Below are positions 25,197 to 33,895 of a DNA stretch of 64,000 nucleotides, piece by piece (within the stretch, counting starts at the first letter, position 1; the number at the start of each line of letters is the position of its first letter). The notes beneath the pieces are model-generated. The model had not been told where the DNA came from and made no database searches. It was given only the letters and a program-made list of their open reading frames with translations. The DNA lies in assembly GCA_947085405.1 (NCBI GenBank), contig CAMTWO010000031.1, positions 136,048 through 200,047 of the forward strand, read 5' to 3'. Both the position numbers and the translations under genes were made by a program. This stretch comes from JASEGV01 sp947085405. Its GTDB lineage: Bacteria > Bacteroidota > Ignavibacteria > UBA10030 > BY39.

Positions 25197-27820
25197 CAAA
25201 GGTGATTAAAGATTTTGAAGAATTAAAAAGGGTGCTTAAAAGCAAGCTGCCCGAATTCTTGGACCGCATGAATGTCAAGAAGGGAAAGGGTAAGGCAAAT
25301 ATGTACCACTCCTTCTATTCTGACCGTGCAGATAAAAATCCCTCTCTTCATATCTTTGCGTCTTTTAATAATGAGTCCATGTATCACTGCTTCTCCAGTA
25401 ACCGTACCGGAGATATTTTCATGGCTCACAATATTATATCAGGGGCGCCATTGATTGGTTCTGAATTTATGATTCAAAATGTAAAAGTTCTGTGCGATAT
25501 GTTTGATGTTAAATATGAATTTAAACCAATGTCTCCCGAAGATATTGAAGAAATGAACATACGCGCAATTTACTCCATGATAAAAGATATCGTGGTTACA
25601 GACTTCCGTTTTGCTCCAGATAATGTTGATGAAAAAGTAAAGGAATACTGTGCCGAACGGCAAATAAATCCCAAAGAAGATGGTGCCGATTTTTCTCTCG
25701 GCTACTGTGCTAACTACGAGAATTTGATGGCAGAACTCGGACAAAGGGGGATCGATAGAAAATATCTGGAAAAGATTGGGGTTAAGGAATATATCTTTAA
25801 TCCCAATAATCTGATCTTCTCTATCCTTGACGACAGAGGGGTTGTCCGGGGGTTTGCCGTCCGTAATTGCCACTTTGACAAGAACAACCGGATTGGTTCC
25901 AAGTATTACAACACAGAGTCGAATGCTGTATATTCTAAGGGTAGCATATTATATAATCTGCAACGTGCTCTCAAGAAACAATCTGGGAAACATTCCGGCG
26001 TTTACATTACCGAAGGACATACTGATGCAATCGCTTTGGACAAGGTCGGACTGAAAGCCGCAGCACTTGGCTCTACTAAATTTACAAATGAACATATTTC
26101 TTTGCTCCAAAGAGTATCTACTACAGATATTATACTGTTACTCGATGGTGATGCCGCGGGGATAGACAACACTGCCAGGACCATTACTGAAGTGATGGAA
26201 GGCATCAGGAACTTTCGTGTAAGAATCGTTACGCTTCCGGAAGGGGAAGATCCGGATTCTTTTGTTCGGAAGTTCGGCAAAGAAAAGTTATTAATGCTGC
26301 CACATATAACCGCGTTCGAATGGCGGTTATATAAATTAAGAGATGAAACAGATCTGGACCCTCACGAACTGGCGAAACAGATTATACCTCTCATTGTGAA
26401 TGAATCTTCTGCCCTACAGCGGGACAGAATGTGTAAGCAGATTGCTGAAGTCTGCGACCTGCCCTTAATGACCGTCCGCAAGGAGGTTCAGAACATTATG
26501 GAGAATGAGATCGTTCAACAGAATGATGAGCGTGATGCCATACTGGATAACATGCAGAAACTCTTAAAGAGAAGCCCTACAGACGCTCCTATTATTGTAA
26601 AGAACGCTCATGTCTCTTTGAATACCCTTGCAGACCGGGTGGGCAAAAATATTTATGACCTTGATGAGTTTGTAAATGAAATAGGTGTCATAAAATCTCA
26701 TCAGGAAGGTGCAAGCCGTGATGATTATCTCAATATATTCCGAATGCCACGATTCGAAACAAAGATGAAAGGCTCTACAAGCGGAAAACTATTTCTGATA
26801 GGCGGACAGCCTAATACAGGAAAAACGCTTTGGCTCATTAACTATATCGTTGGATTGCTTCGCTCCCACGAAGATGCAGCATGGTATGGACAACGGGCGG
26901 ATGACGATCGGTTTAACAATGTCTCTATTCTCTACCATACCATTGATGATAGCAGGGAAGAATCCATACCTCGCTTTATATCGGCACTGGCATATGATAA
27001 GTCAATGGAAGTAACCATTAACAGCATGGATGCGCCTAATGTGGAGGACAATATTGCGCATGTAACAAATCTTGATGAGCTACTCTCCGCTAGGGATTGG
27101 GCATATCAGAAATTTGAACAATGGGCAAAAGACGGTCGTCTTATTATTAAGGATTCGAAAATGGGCGCCACGCTTTCATCTGGCGATATGGCTATCCGCA
27201 ATATAAAAAGACGCTTTCCCGACAGGCATATTCTTTACATAATAGACAATCTGCACAATCTTCAGGATTTCAGCAACATAGATGACGACGTTAAAAGGAT
27301 AAAAGATATCAGTCTTGCTTTAAAACAAAACATTCTTGTTGCCCACGGAATCACAGGATTCTGCACCGTTGAATACAAAAAAGGACAAGGTGATTCAAAG
27401 TCCCGCATAACCCTGAATGAGCTGATGAAGGAATCTAAATCATTGGAATATCATGCTAACTGGGTGGGGCATTTGGTCAGTGAAATGCACGTTGATCCGG
27501 ATAATACGGAGATGTTCTTTTATGATCCGGCAGTACCTCCCGAACTGCAAGGCCCCGACGACAAATGTCCTATTGTCTCACTTATAGTGGGCAAGAACAA
27601 GGTCAGCGGATATAAGGGTGAACTACACTATTATATATTGCCAAAGCAGGGAGTCGCGCGCGAAGTTACAAGGACGGATGTGTTAAACATGAGTGAAGGC
27701 GCCAGGAACAAATTGTGGCGATACTACTTCCGCAAAAATGAAGACACATCAAAACTCCTTGAAGAACACAGGGCTTCAATGCCGGGAGACGCCAATGCGG
27801 ACGACTCTTTTGCGGCCTGA
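25193..27820 (+). CDS. Bifunctional DNA primase-helicase (Toprim + RecA-like helicase)
   Basis: 875 aa, T7 gp4/DnaG-DnaB-like. The N-terminal 100 residues resemble a primase zinc-binding domain (SFYSDRADKNPSLHIF...YHCFSSNRTGDIF), but the CHC2 Cys set is mostly lost. The Toprim domain starts near 266 (YITEGHTDAIALDKVG, LLLDGDAAG). The C-terminal hexameric helicase core has Walker A GGQPNTGKT near 540 and Walker B-like ILYIIDNLHNL. It unwinds the fork and makes primers for the split polymerase. The start at 25193 overlaps the previous stop. Confidence 0.9.
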   Translation: MTKVIKDFEELKRVLKSKLPEFLDRMNVKKGKGKANMYHSFYSDRADKNPSLHIFASFNNESMYHCFSSNRTGDIFMAHNIISGAPLIGSEFMIQNVKVLCDMFDVKYEFKPMSPEDIEEMNIRAIYSMIKDIVVTDFRFAPDNVDEKVKEYCAERQINPKEDGADFSLGYCANYENLMAELGQRGIDRKYLEKIGVKEYIFNPNNLIFSILDDRGVVRGFAVRNCHFDKNNRIGSKYYNTESNAVYSKGSILYNLQRALKKQSGKHSGVYITEGHTDAIALDKVGLKAAALGSTKFTNEHISLLQRVSTTDIILLLDGDAAGIDNTARTITEVMEGIRNFRVRIVTLPEGEDPDSFVRKFGKEKLLMLPHITAFEWRLYKLRDETDLDPHELAKQIIPLIVNESSALQRDRMCKQIAEVCDLPLMTVRKEVQNIMENEIVQQNDERDAILDNMQKLLKRSPTDAPIIVKNAHVSLNTLADRVGKNIYDLDEFVNEIGVIKSHQEGASRDDYLNIFRMPRFETKMKGSTSGKLFLIGGQPNTGKTLWLINYIVGLLRSHEDAAWYGQRADDDRFNNVSILYHTIDDSREESIPRFISALAYDKSMEVTINSMDAPNVEDNIAHVTNLDELLSARDWAYQKFEQWAKDGRLIIKDSKMGATLSSGDMAIRNIKRRFPDRHILYIIDNLHNLQDFSNIDDDVKRIKDISLALKQNILVAHGITGFCTVEYKKGQGDSKSRITLNELMKESKSLEYHANWVGHLVSEMHVDPDNTEMFFYDPAVPPELQGPDDKCPIVSLIVGKNKVSGYKGELHYYILPKQGVAREVTRTDVLNMSEGARNKLWRYYFRKNEDTSKLLEEHRASMPGDANADDSFAA

Positions 27821-28493
27821 TGATATCAAAAACTTTCATATATGCCCCAGGCTATATATGTTCAGCAATCCTGCTCGTCAATCAGAGATTGAGCAGGTAT
27901 TGCGGGAGTGTGCAACATATGTCTTTACAAAGGAACTCGAACTGGATACGATACCCGACTACAGACCTCTGTTCACCTTCTGGGGAAAACAGTTGGGACG
28001 TATGCACAACCTTATGGAAAGAAAAAGAACTAACACAATTATTATACGATTAAAAGAGTTCTTTGACTCATATGTGTCCCGCATTTTTAATCCCGGATAT
28101 AGAGCGGTCGCTGTAAAAATAGAACTTGAACAAGTGAAATTGCGAGGCATTTATGCTGACACAATACCAGTTGTTCTTTCAAACGGAGAAAAGTTTACAC
28201 CGGTCTTTTTTACAGACAGTAAAACTTTTGCCGAACGGGACATTACCGCAAGGTATGGCTGTGCTCTTTTGAGCAACACTATCGGCATACCTATTCATGG
28301 CTACTTTGCTGTTAAGATACTTACAGAATACTCCTCGCATGTCGGTTTGAGCTTTGTAAAGATTGCACCCGACAGCTTGTTGCGCGCCAAAGAAGAGCTT
28401 GGCAATATGATAGATATTATGTCTCAAAAACTTATAGCTCCGAATACTAAGCAATGTTATAATTGTAAATTTTTATCACAATGTAATCTTTAG
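27795..28493 (+). CDS. Cas4/RecB-like Fe-S nuclease, short
   Basis: 232 aa, PD-(D/E)xK fold. A first Cys (C17 in HICPRLYMF) and a C-terminal trio (C221, C224, C230 in CYNCKFLSQC) give the four ligands of the Cas4/AddB-type 4Fe-4S site. Active-site candidates are Asp near 121 (GIYADTIP) and DSK near 140-142. The start at 27795 overlaps the primase end by 26 bp, with a clean N-terminus matching the Fe-S family. It probably processes single-stranded ends during replication or recombination. Confidence 0.72.
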   Translation: MRTTLLRPDDIKNFHICPRLYMFSNPARQSEIEQVLRECATYVFTKELELDTIPDYRPLFTFWGKQLGRMHNLMERKRTNTIIIRLKEFFDSYVSRIFNPGYRAVAVKIELEQVKLRGIYADTIPVVLSNGEKFTPVFFTDSKTFAERDITARYGCALLSNTIGIPIHGYFAVKILTEYSSHVGLSFVKIAPDSLLRAKEELGNMIDIMSQKLIAPNTKQCYNCKFLSQCNL

Positions 28494-28500
28494 GAGGGTG

Positions 28501-28791
28501 ATGATATCAAAACCATATAAAATATTTAACTATACAAAAGACGGGAGGGAATACAGTATCGGCAGTGTGAAGTTTCTTCACTTAGCTACGATATTTTATG
28601 AAGATAAAAGATATATCGTTTACCGTACCCTTGACACTGGTGAGCAATATATTGAAGAATTGATTACCTCCAAATTGTCCGATCATTTAATAGGACTGGA
28701 CGATGTCCGCCTTGTTAGTGACGACAAGATATGGAGAGAACTTTTAATGATTGCACAATTAGAAGGGATAACCAATGAAAAACAGAGATGA
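28501..28791 (+). CDS. Small hypothetical protein
   Basis: 96 aa with a beta-rich N-terminal half (YKIFNYTKDGREYSIGSVKF) and a helical end. No family is recognised. TAGGAGGGTG precedes the ATG; a GTG at 28498 is an alternative start. It overlaps the next gene by 17 bp. Confidence 0.55.
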   Translation: MISKPYKIFNYTKDGREYSIGSVKFLHLATIFYEDKRYIVYRTLDTGEQYIEELITSKLSDHLIGLDDVRLVSDDKIWRELLMIAQLEGITNEKQR

Positions 28792-28996
28792 ATTAACCCT
28801 TGCCATCCGTAAGGACTACCTACTGGGCAACCACCCTGGTGTTGGAGCTTACGCCGAATTGGCAAAGGATCAATTTAGTGTATCTGTTGACTTCATTAAA
28901 AAGGTGCTAAAAAACTTTGACGGACCAAACAGTTTTAAAGGTGATGCAGATAGCATATTGATAGCCGAATTTGCGAGGCGAAGGTATGCCGTCTGA
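28775..28996 (+). CDS. Small hypothetical protein, HTH-like
   Basis: 73 aa, helical and basic, with a segment (YAELAKDQFSVSVDFIKKVLKNF) that could form a helix-turn-helix. No family is recognised. It is embedded in the overlapping gene series between the Fe-S nuclease and the AAA+ ATPase. Confidence 0.5.
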   Translation: MKNRDELTLAIRKDYLLGNHPGVGAYAELAKDQFSVSVDFIKKVLKNFDGPNSFKGDADSILIAEFARRRYAV

Positions 28997-29019
28997 CCAT
29001 ACAATTCATAAGCACACTA

Positions 29020-29316
29020 ATGCAGCTATCCGTAGCTACAGATATGCGCCGAAAAATCATGTTGTCAGCCAAACATGTAGAAACTGCATATGAGCAGCCG
29101 TTCTATGGAGACGACGCTGATATTGATAAGGAATTCTTCCTTGAACCTGTATGGCTTGCAGGACTGCGGCACGGCGGCATAACAGGTCTCAGCAAATATG
29201 TTCTATACCTGTTTGCCAAAGGGCTGTCAGCGGCAGCGATATCTGCAAAATTAAAATATTCACAACATCAATTCAAACCTCTTTTAAATAAGATGTTAAA
29301 CGCTTGTAAAGCATAA
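29020..29316 (+). CDS. Small hypothetical protein, helical
   Basis: 98 aa. The C-terminal half (GLSKYVLYLFAKGLSAAAISAKLKYSQHQF) looks like a helix-turn-helix. The start is uncertain: the ATG at 29044 or a short overlapping frame from 28986 are alternatives. No family is recognised. Confidence 0.45.
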   Translation: MQLSVATDMRRKIMLSAKHVETAYEQPFYGDDADIDKEFFLEPVWLAGLRHGGITGLSKYVLYLFAKGLSAAAISAKLKYSQHQFKPLLNKMLNACKA

Positions 29317-29337
29317 ATAATCAATAAGGAGACAAGG

Positions 29338-30357
29338 TTGAAAATACCCTCAGATATACTTAGAGGGGCACTCCCATCTAACCAAAAAAAAGCGAGCATG
29401 AGCAAAGAGAAGGGGACAGAGCAGCGTCCCGACGATTACATAATGGACCTCGGCGACCTGAGCCTTAACGACATTGTAGGACAGGATAATGCCATTAAAG
29501 AATTCAGATCCTTTATAGAATCGTTACGATACGGCATGGTATACAGGTCGTGGGCACTCGATATTCCGAGGGGCATTCTGCTGACAGGCGGACCCGGATT
29601 AGGCAAGACGGCCTCAGTAAGGGCTGTGGCCAGAGAATTAAAGAACGACGTGATTTTAATGGAACTTCGCTATATGGATATTGCATCCAAATGGGTCGAC
29701 TATCCTATAGAACAGCTGAAATCTTTCTTTAGTATGGCTGAAGAACAGTCAAAGGAGAAACATGTTATCATTTTCATTGATGAAATTGATTCTATGATTC
29801 CCCAGCGTAGCGACAACCTGCATGAGACCTCTATGAAAAGAGTTAATGTTTTCCTCGCATGGATGGACGGAGGCTTTTCGAAGCTGCGTAATGTAACTCT
29901 TATAGGTGCGACTAACTATCCGGAAGGCATAGATACCGCCGCCAAGCGTCCGGGCAGATTCGATAAGATAATTGAATATGTCCCCCTTACTGCGTCCGCC
30001 ATAATGCAAGGACTGCAAAACCATATGGGGCGGCGCTCCCTTGGATATGCCAAGATCAAAGAGATAGACTGGGACCAGATACAATCTATCGTTCGTGACG
30101 GATGTTTATCTGGAGCAGACCTGCCCGAAGTAGTAAACTGCATTATCAGGGACAAGGTGACAGAGCACGTAAAAAACTTATGTGAAAAGGCAAACTTCAA
30201 CACCCTGACAAAGGCCGAACAATCGGCTGCAGGGTGCAATCCCGAATACCTGCCGGAACCAATAGATACCGCCAACATCAGGCAACATATCTTTGAATAC
30301 ATAAAGTTCAAAGGAAAAGAAAGCAGTTCATTTGGTTTTATGATGCACGGAGCTTAG
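29338..30357 (+). CDS. AAA+ ATPase (classical FtsH/Cdc48-like module)
   Basis: 339 aa with a single AAA module: Walker A GGPGLGKT at 84-91, Walker B VIIFIDEID near 143-151, sensor 1 GATNYP, and the arginine-finger stretch KRPGRFDK. A small C-terminal lid follows. No protease or membrane segment is seen. The TTG at 29338 was chosen because AAGGAG lies 6 bp upstream; the ATG at 29398 has no good site. It could remodel replication complexes or clear proteins, as similar phage AAA proteins are thought to do. Confidence 0.82.
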   Translation: MKIPSDILRGALPSNQKKASMSKEKGTEQRPDDYIMDLGDLSLNDIVGQDNAIKEFRSFIESLRYGMVYRSWALDIPRGILLTGGPGLGKTASVRAVARELKNDVILMELRYMDIASKWVDYPIEQLKSFFSMAEEQSKEKHVIIFIDEIDSMIPQRSDNLHETSMKRVNVFLAWMDGGFSKLRNVTLIGATNYPEGIDTAAKRPGRFDKIIEYVPLTASAIMQGLQNHMGRRSLGYAKIKEIDWDQIQSIVRDGCLSGADLPEVVNCIIRDKVTEHVKNLCEKANFNTLTKAEQSAAGCNPEYLPEPIDTANIRQHIFEYIKFKGKESSSFGFMMHGA

Positions 30358-30387
30358 AATAATAATATTAAATATAGAAAGTAACTT

Positions 30388-31410
30388 ATGAATTATGAAA
30401 AACTAAAACAGTTCAGGTTTTGGGACGCTTGCGACGAATCCCTGACTGGGTCGAGATATAGCGGGGAACGCCGCAATTCTCTGTATCCGTCCGAATCAGG
30501 CGTTACGGCAATCGACCCGAAGACCAAAAAGGCAGAAGTGCTGGGCACATGCTTTAGAAAAGGATGGTATCGGCTTATGGGCGTTCCTCAAAGCGACCCG
30601 ACGACCATCAAATCGGAATATATCTTTTCCATGGGCAGAGCCATAGAGAATATGATAACCGACCTTGTTAAACTCACCGGACTTTATAACAACAGTTCTG
30701 TCAAATTCTGGGATAAGTCCAATTATGTATCCGGGGAAATTGACATTGTTGTGAATCTCCCGGTTGACAAAGAAGGTCATTATATATTCACAGAAGTAAA
30801 AAGTACATGGGGAGGACGACTGGTAAAAGGCTTCGAATCCGGATCGGCTCAGGAACTCTTTGACCGCCCGAAGGGCAGAGGCAAGTCAAGAGCGATGGTC
30901 AAGGGAAAGCCGAAGGATCAGAACCTTCTTCAGCTCCTGACATATCTGTATACTGAAAGAGATGATCCCAAGCTAATCGGCGGCAAACTTGTCTACTTTT
31001 TGCGGGACAACTGCAACCGTACGGAATTCGACGTATCGCTTGTAGAAGAGAAGGGGAAAACCAGGGCTATGGTGAACGGGGTTGTCGACAAACGCTTCTA
31101 TGTTGAAGACATATATGCGCGATTTGCACACCTTCGTGAACAGGTAGGCGAAGATATTAAGAAGTTAAAATCCGGCGTACCATTCCAGGATATAGCCCCT
31201 CCGGACAGGGACTTCAGCCTTCAGTATACTGCTGAAGAGGCCAAAGAAGCATTTGACGATGGGAAGGTTAGTAAAACTAAATATGAGGACTTTACATCGG
31301 AAGGTAAGCCAATATCGGACTGGCAATGTCAGTATTGTAGTTGGAAAACAACCTGCTGGGCGATACAGGTAGCCGCAGTAGAGGAAGAAGAGGTGTCCAT
31401 TGCAGCGTAA
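30388..31410 (+). CDS. RecB/Cas4-like Fe-S nuclease, long
   Basis: 340 aa, PD-(D/E)xK superfamily. The catalytic core is GEIDIVVN near 116-122 followed by YIFTEVKST near 131-139 (E-x-K). An upstream Glu lies in GRAIENMITD. The C-terminal CQYCSWKTTC (about 313-322), with an N-terminal Cys (DACDE), suggests a 4Fe-4S site as in Cas4/AddB. It is the second such nuclease within 3.6 kb, so the two may act together as an AddAB-like or end-resection pair. Confidence 0.75.
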   Translation: MNYEKLKQFRFWDACDESLTGSRYSGERRNSLYPSESGVTAIDPKTKKAEVLGTCFRKGWYRLMGVPQSDPTTIKSEYIFSMGRAIENMITDLVKLTGLYNNSSVKFWDKSNYVSGEIDIVVNLPVDKEGHYIFTEVKSTWGGRLVKGFESGSAQELFDRPKGRGKSRAMVKGKPKDQNLLQLLTYLYTERDDPKLIGGKLVYFLRDNCNRTEFDVSLVEEKGKTRAMVNGVVDKRFYVEDIYARFAHLREQVGEDIKKLKSGVPFQDIAPPDRDFSLQYTAEEAKEAFDDGKVSKTKYEDFTSEGKPISDWQCQYCSWKTTCWAIQVAAVEEEEVSIAA

Positions 31411-31420
31411 TTTAACATCC

Positions 31421-31534
31421 ATGATCGCCGAACTGTTGGCAAAGCTGTTCAACCGGCTTGTAATTAGTATCGAATATATAAGGGACTTCTGTCTTGCATT
31501 AATGGGCAAAGCGGAGTACCGCTCTTTCTGTTAA
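31421..31534 (+). CDS. Very small hypothetical protein
   Basis: 37 aa, hydrophobic and amphipathic. The frame could start earlier at a TTG (31400) that follows AAGAGGTG. Weak support beyond its tight placement after the nuclease gene. Confidence 0.3.
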   Translation: MIAELLAKLFNRLVISIEYIRDFCLALMGKAEYRSFC

Positions 31535-31566
31535 AGGCAAGCGAGGAAGTACTGCCGATTTTCCAT

Positions 31567-31588
31567 ATCTCGTCTTAAATAACGAGAT
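31567..31588 (+). promoter_or_regulatory. Small hairpin before the 31.6-kb gene
   Basis: ATCTCGT/ACGAGAT is a perfect 7-bp stem, 20 bp ahead of the next start codon. It may mark an intergenic processing or termination point. Confidence 0.35.
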
Positions 31589-31608
31589 CAAAATTCAAAG
31601 GAAAATAT

Positions 31609-31914
31609 ATGAAAGAACTTAAATCTCCAAACAAAACAAACTATCTTGATCAACTAACTGTATTTATGGGCAGGTGCTTCTCCCTTGTAGTGGAATGCAC
31701 GCAGAACCCTGATGGGCAAAGAATAAGGTTATTCAATGCCTTCTCTGAAAAAGAACAGACCATTACGCCCGATGTTTTTCGGGCGCTGATGGAGATGTAT
31801 GATGAAACAAAGGATACGGACTATCTGGCGGAAGGCGCTATGATGTTTTATCTGCTATATAGAAAGAATCGGATAGATAATAAAAAAATAGTAATGAATA
31901 GGAATATAATATGA
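31609..31914 (+). CDS. Hypothetical protein
   Basis: 101 aa, mixed alpha/beta, ending in a basic tail. It has an AAAGGAAA ribosome site and overlaps the following kinase remnant by 4 bp (ATGA). No family is recognised. It is the last intact gene of the phage-like series. Confidence 0.5.
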   Translation: MKELKSPNKTNYLDQLTVFMGRCFSLVVECTQNPDGQRIRLFNAFSEKEQTITPDVFRALMEMYDETKDTDYLAEGAMMFYLLYRKNRIDNKKIVMNRNII

Positions 31915-32150
31915 ATGATAATGTAGTTTTGATTGGGCTAGGGCATAAGGCCCGATCGGGAAAAGACTATGCCGCAAATTTAATAAGCCAAATGCGCCCG
32001 AATGCTATTGGTACTTGTCCTGAGCGAGTCAAGACGTTTCTTGTCGGGGCGAATCGAAAAATAAAAGTACTCAACAAATTCTCTCAGCAGGAGGTTATCC
32101 ATTTAGCAAATTCTCCACCAACTCCTCGCTTGCTTTCTCGGCGTGCATGA
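31911..32150 (+). pseudogene. Truncated P-loop kinase (dNMP-kinase-like) at the island junction
   Basis: The first 30 residues carry a deoxynucleoside-monophosphate-kinase-type P-loop (GLGHKARSGKDYAANLI). Sequence typical of the family then stops, and the frame runs into DNA belonging to the HsdS remnant on the other strand. The break lies at about 32010-32095. Insertion of the defence island probably cut off the rest of the gene. Confidence 0.65.
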
Positions 32151-32340
32151 GTTTCGTTTCCAACTCGTCGCAATGTGACACGAGATCCTTCACTTTAGCT
32201 ACGATTCGCTCCCGTTCTAAAAGAGGAGGGATTGGAATGTGTGCCCGGCTTAGGTGGGTGGATCCAAAATTTGGTTGCATTCCTACTAACTGAATTTACA
32301 AATGTTTTAAGATAGAGTATCTCAGGAGTGAAATTGGCAA
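32095..32340 (-). pseudogene. C-terminal remnant of a type I specificity subunit (HsdS)
   Basis: The end of an HsdS: QPNFGSTHLSRAHIPIPPL, then ERERIVAKVKDLVSHCDELE, finishing ELVENLLNG, which is the usual second conserved helix of HsdS. Just upstream in transcription a frameshift near 32290 separates it from a matching FTPEILYLKTFVNS segment, and the rest is missing. It differs from the intact HsdS at 41.9-43.3 kb, so it derives from a separate, lost type I system. Confidence 0.7.
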
Positions 32341-32350
32341 AAATGAATCT

Positions 32351-32402
32351 GTTGAAAAATAAGGACTTACGGGGATCAATATTGTCGAATTTCACTTATA
32401 GG
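32351..32402. repeat. 52-bp two-block repeat, copy B
   Basis: Arms identical to 13940-13991 (26 and 18 bases), with the 8-base centre CAATATTG, itself a perfect palindrome, in place of TGGAAAAG. It sits directly at the scarred left edge of the defence island. Confidence 0.75.
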
Positions 32403-32654
32403 GCACGATCTTCATCAAGGGGGTATGTTATAGCTATTCAATTATTTGAGTGGCGCAAATAGGCGTTAATAATAAAAATCTAGTCTGGTCACCATATCAA
32501 AGGAAGCCGGATTTTCCGATGCAGATATGATGCTTTGAAAAAGAATTTGCGCGAAAAAGCTGTTGAATATCTGATATAGTAAATCCTACTTTTTCAAATC
32601 CCATCCGATACATAAGTATTATTTCCCCTAATAGTATTTTCCCGTATTTCTCTA
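32403..32654. other. Spacer between the junction repeat and the defence operon
   Basis: No convincing gene. A minus-strand frame of 38 codons (ATG near 32598, ending SKHHICIGKSGFL) follows the helicase stop and could be a decayed coding fragment. No terminator hairpin with a T-run was recognised. Confidence 0.3.
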
Positions 32655-33893
32655 TCACAATATATCCAATAAATCATCATCACTCTTTTCTTTGGGATGT
32701 ATATTGCCAGAACCCAAATCAGAACCATTTTGTATAGCTAGAAATTCGCAACTGTTCTTATCAGTAAGAGGTTTTAATTCTTCCATCTCAGAATTTTCTA
32801 TTGTGCTGAGGTATACCCATTTTGTCGCACGAGTAATGCCAACAAACAACAGACGATTTCGCCTTTCACTTTGTATATTGTAAAAGGAATTGCCGACAAG
32901 GCGAGGCATGATTACAGTATCGAATGTCAGACCTTTGATTGAATGGTATGTCATTAGCTTCGGTAAATCACTGTTAAAATCGAGTTCGTAAAATTTTCCT
33001 GTCATCTTCTCCCGTTTCGGTGTTTCCACTTCAAGGCCGGCTTCTCTCAGTGCGGTAGCAAAACCGTATACTTTTTTATTCTGCGGGAACAAAATCGCTA
33101 TCCTTTCTCCCTTCGCCTGCCGGGTTCGTACAACATCGACCAACCTTGCTAACTCATCATCAAAATCTTTTGCAATGTAGAGCATCGGAGTTTCTCTTTC
33201 GGTTTGTTCAGTTCGGGATCTGTTGATAAACTGAATCCGCTCCGCTTTGTCCTCAATAAACTCAGCTGCAAGTTGTATAATATATGGACAGCAGCGATAC
33301 GATTCTATCAAGGTCGTATTCTTAGTCGATATGCCAAGCACCTGAATGATATCATCCTTTGTGGATCCCTGTTCATATATTTGCTGACAGTGGTCAACAC
33401 TTACTGATAGATGTCTTGCTATTCTTTTTAAAATCTGAAAAGTCACCGCATCTAAATCCTGTCCTTCATCTACCATAACAAAATCGAATAGTGGTAAATC
33501 TTTAGTCATTGTACTCAAACTATTGAGCACATCATTTCTGATTCTGGTAAAATCAGGTTGTTTATATTGCTGATTCCAGGGAAGGCGGTTATTGATTTTT
33601 TGTTGATAATAATCCGCGCACCAGGCATCGAAAGTTGACACACAGTTTTCGGGCAATTTAAGAAGTTCTAAAGCAGACTGTATATAGTGTTTTAAAACAT
33701 TGGTATATACAAATATATGAAATCTATCATCAGCGGGATCCAGTGTTTCATCAAGATAATGTGCCCTATGAAGGAGTACTTGTGTTTTCCCGGAACCTGC
33801 CGCTCCAAAAACCAATCGATGTTCTTTTACATCAGCTTCAATAGCCCGAAGCTGGTCGCTTGTCAATTCATCCCGCGGTATTAACCAGGTCAT
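32655..33893 (-). CDS. Short superfamily 1 (UvrD/Rep-like) helicase
   Basis: 412 aa. SF1A helicase motifs: GAAGSGKT (Walker A, about 31-38), VMVDEGQDLDA (Walker B with Gln), SYRC (motif IV region), THSIKGL-type motif V (MTYHSIKGLTFDTVIMPRL) and VGITRATKWVYL (motif VI). It is about half the length of UvrD, lacking large 1B/2B insertions. It is the last gene of the nine-gene defence operon and starts 2 bp after the Hsp70 gene. It probably supplies DNA unwinding or translocation during interference. Confidence 0.88.
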   Translation of the reverse strand: MTWLIPRDELTSDQLRAIEADVKEHRLVFGAAGSGKTQVLLHRAHYLDETLDPADDRFHIFVYTNVLKHYIQSALELLKLPENCVSTFDAWCADYYQQKINNRLPWNQQYKQPDFTRIRNDVLNSLSTMTKDLPLFDFVMVDEGQDLDAVTFQILKRIARHLSVSVDHCQQIYEQGSTKDDIIQVLGISTKNTTLIESYRCCPYIIQLAAEFIEDKAERIQFINRSRTEQTERETPMLYIAKDFDDELARLVDVVRTRQAKGERIAILFPQNKKVYGFATALREAGLEVETPKREKMTGKFYELDFNSDLPKLMTYHSIKGLTFDTVIMPRLVGNSFYNIQSERRNRLLFVGITRATKWVYLSTIENSEMEELKPLTDKNSCEFLAIQNGSDLGSGNIHPKEKSDDDLLDIL

Positions 33894-33895
33894 AG

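Noticed and set aside
10700..32100. Calling the module a complete prophage
   Set aside because: No terminase, portal, capsid, tail or packaging gene is seen, so only a phage-like replication and lysis module is claimed.
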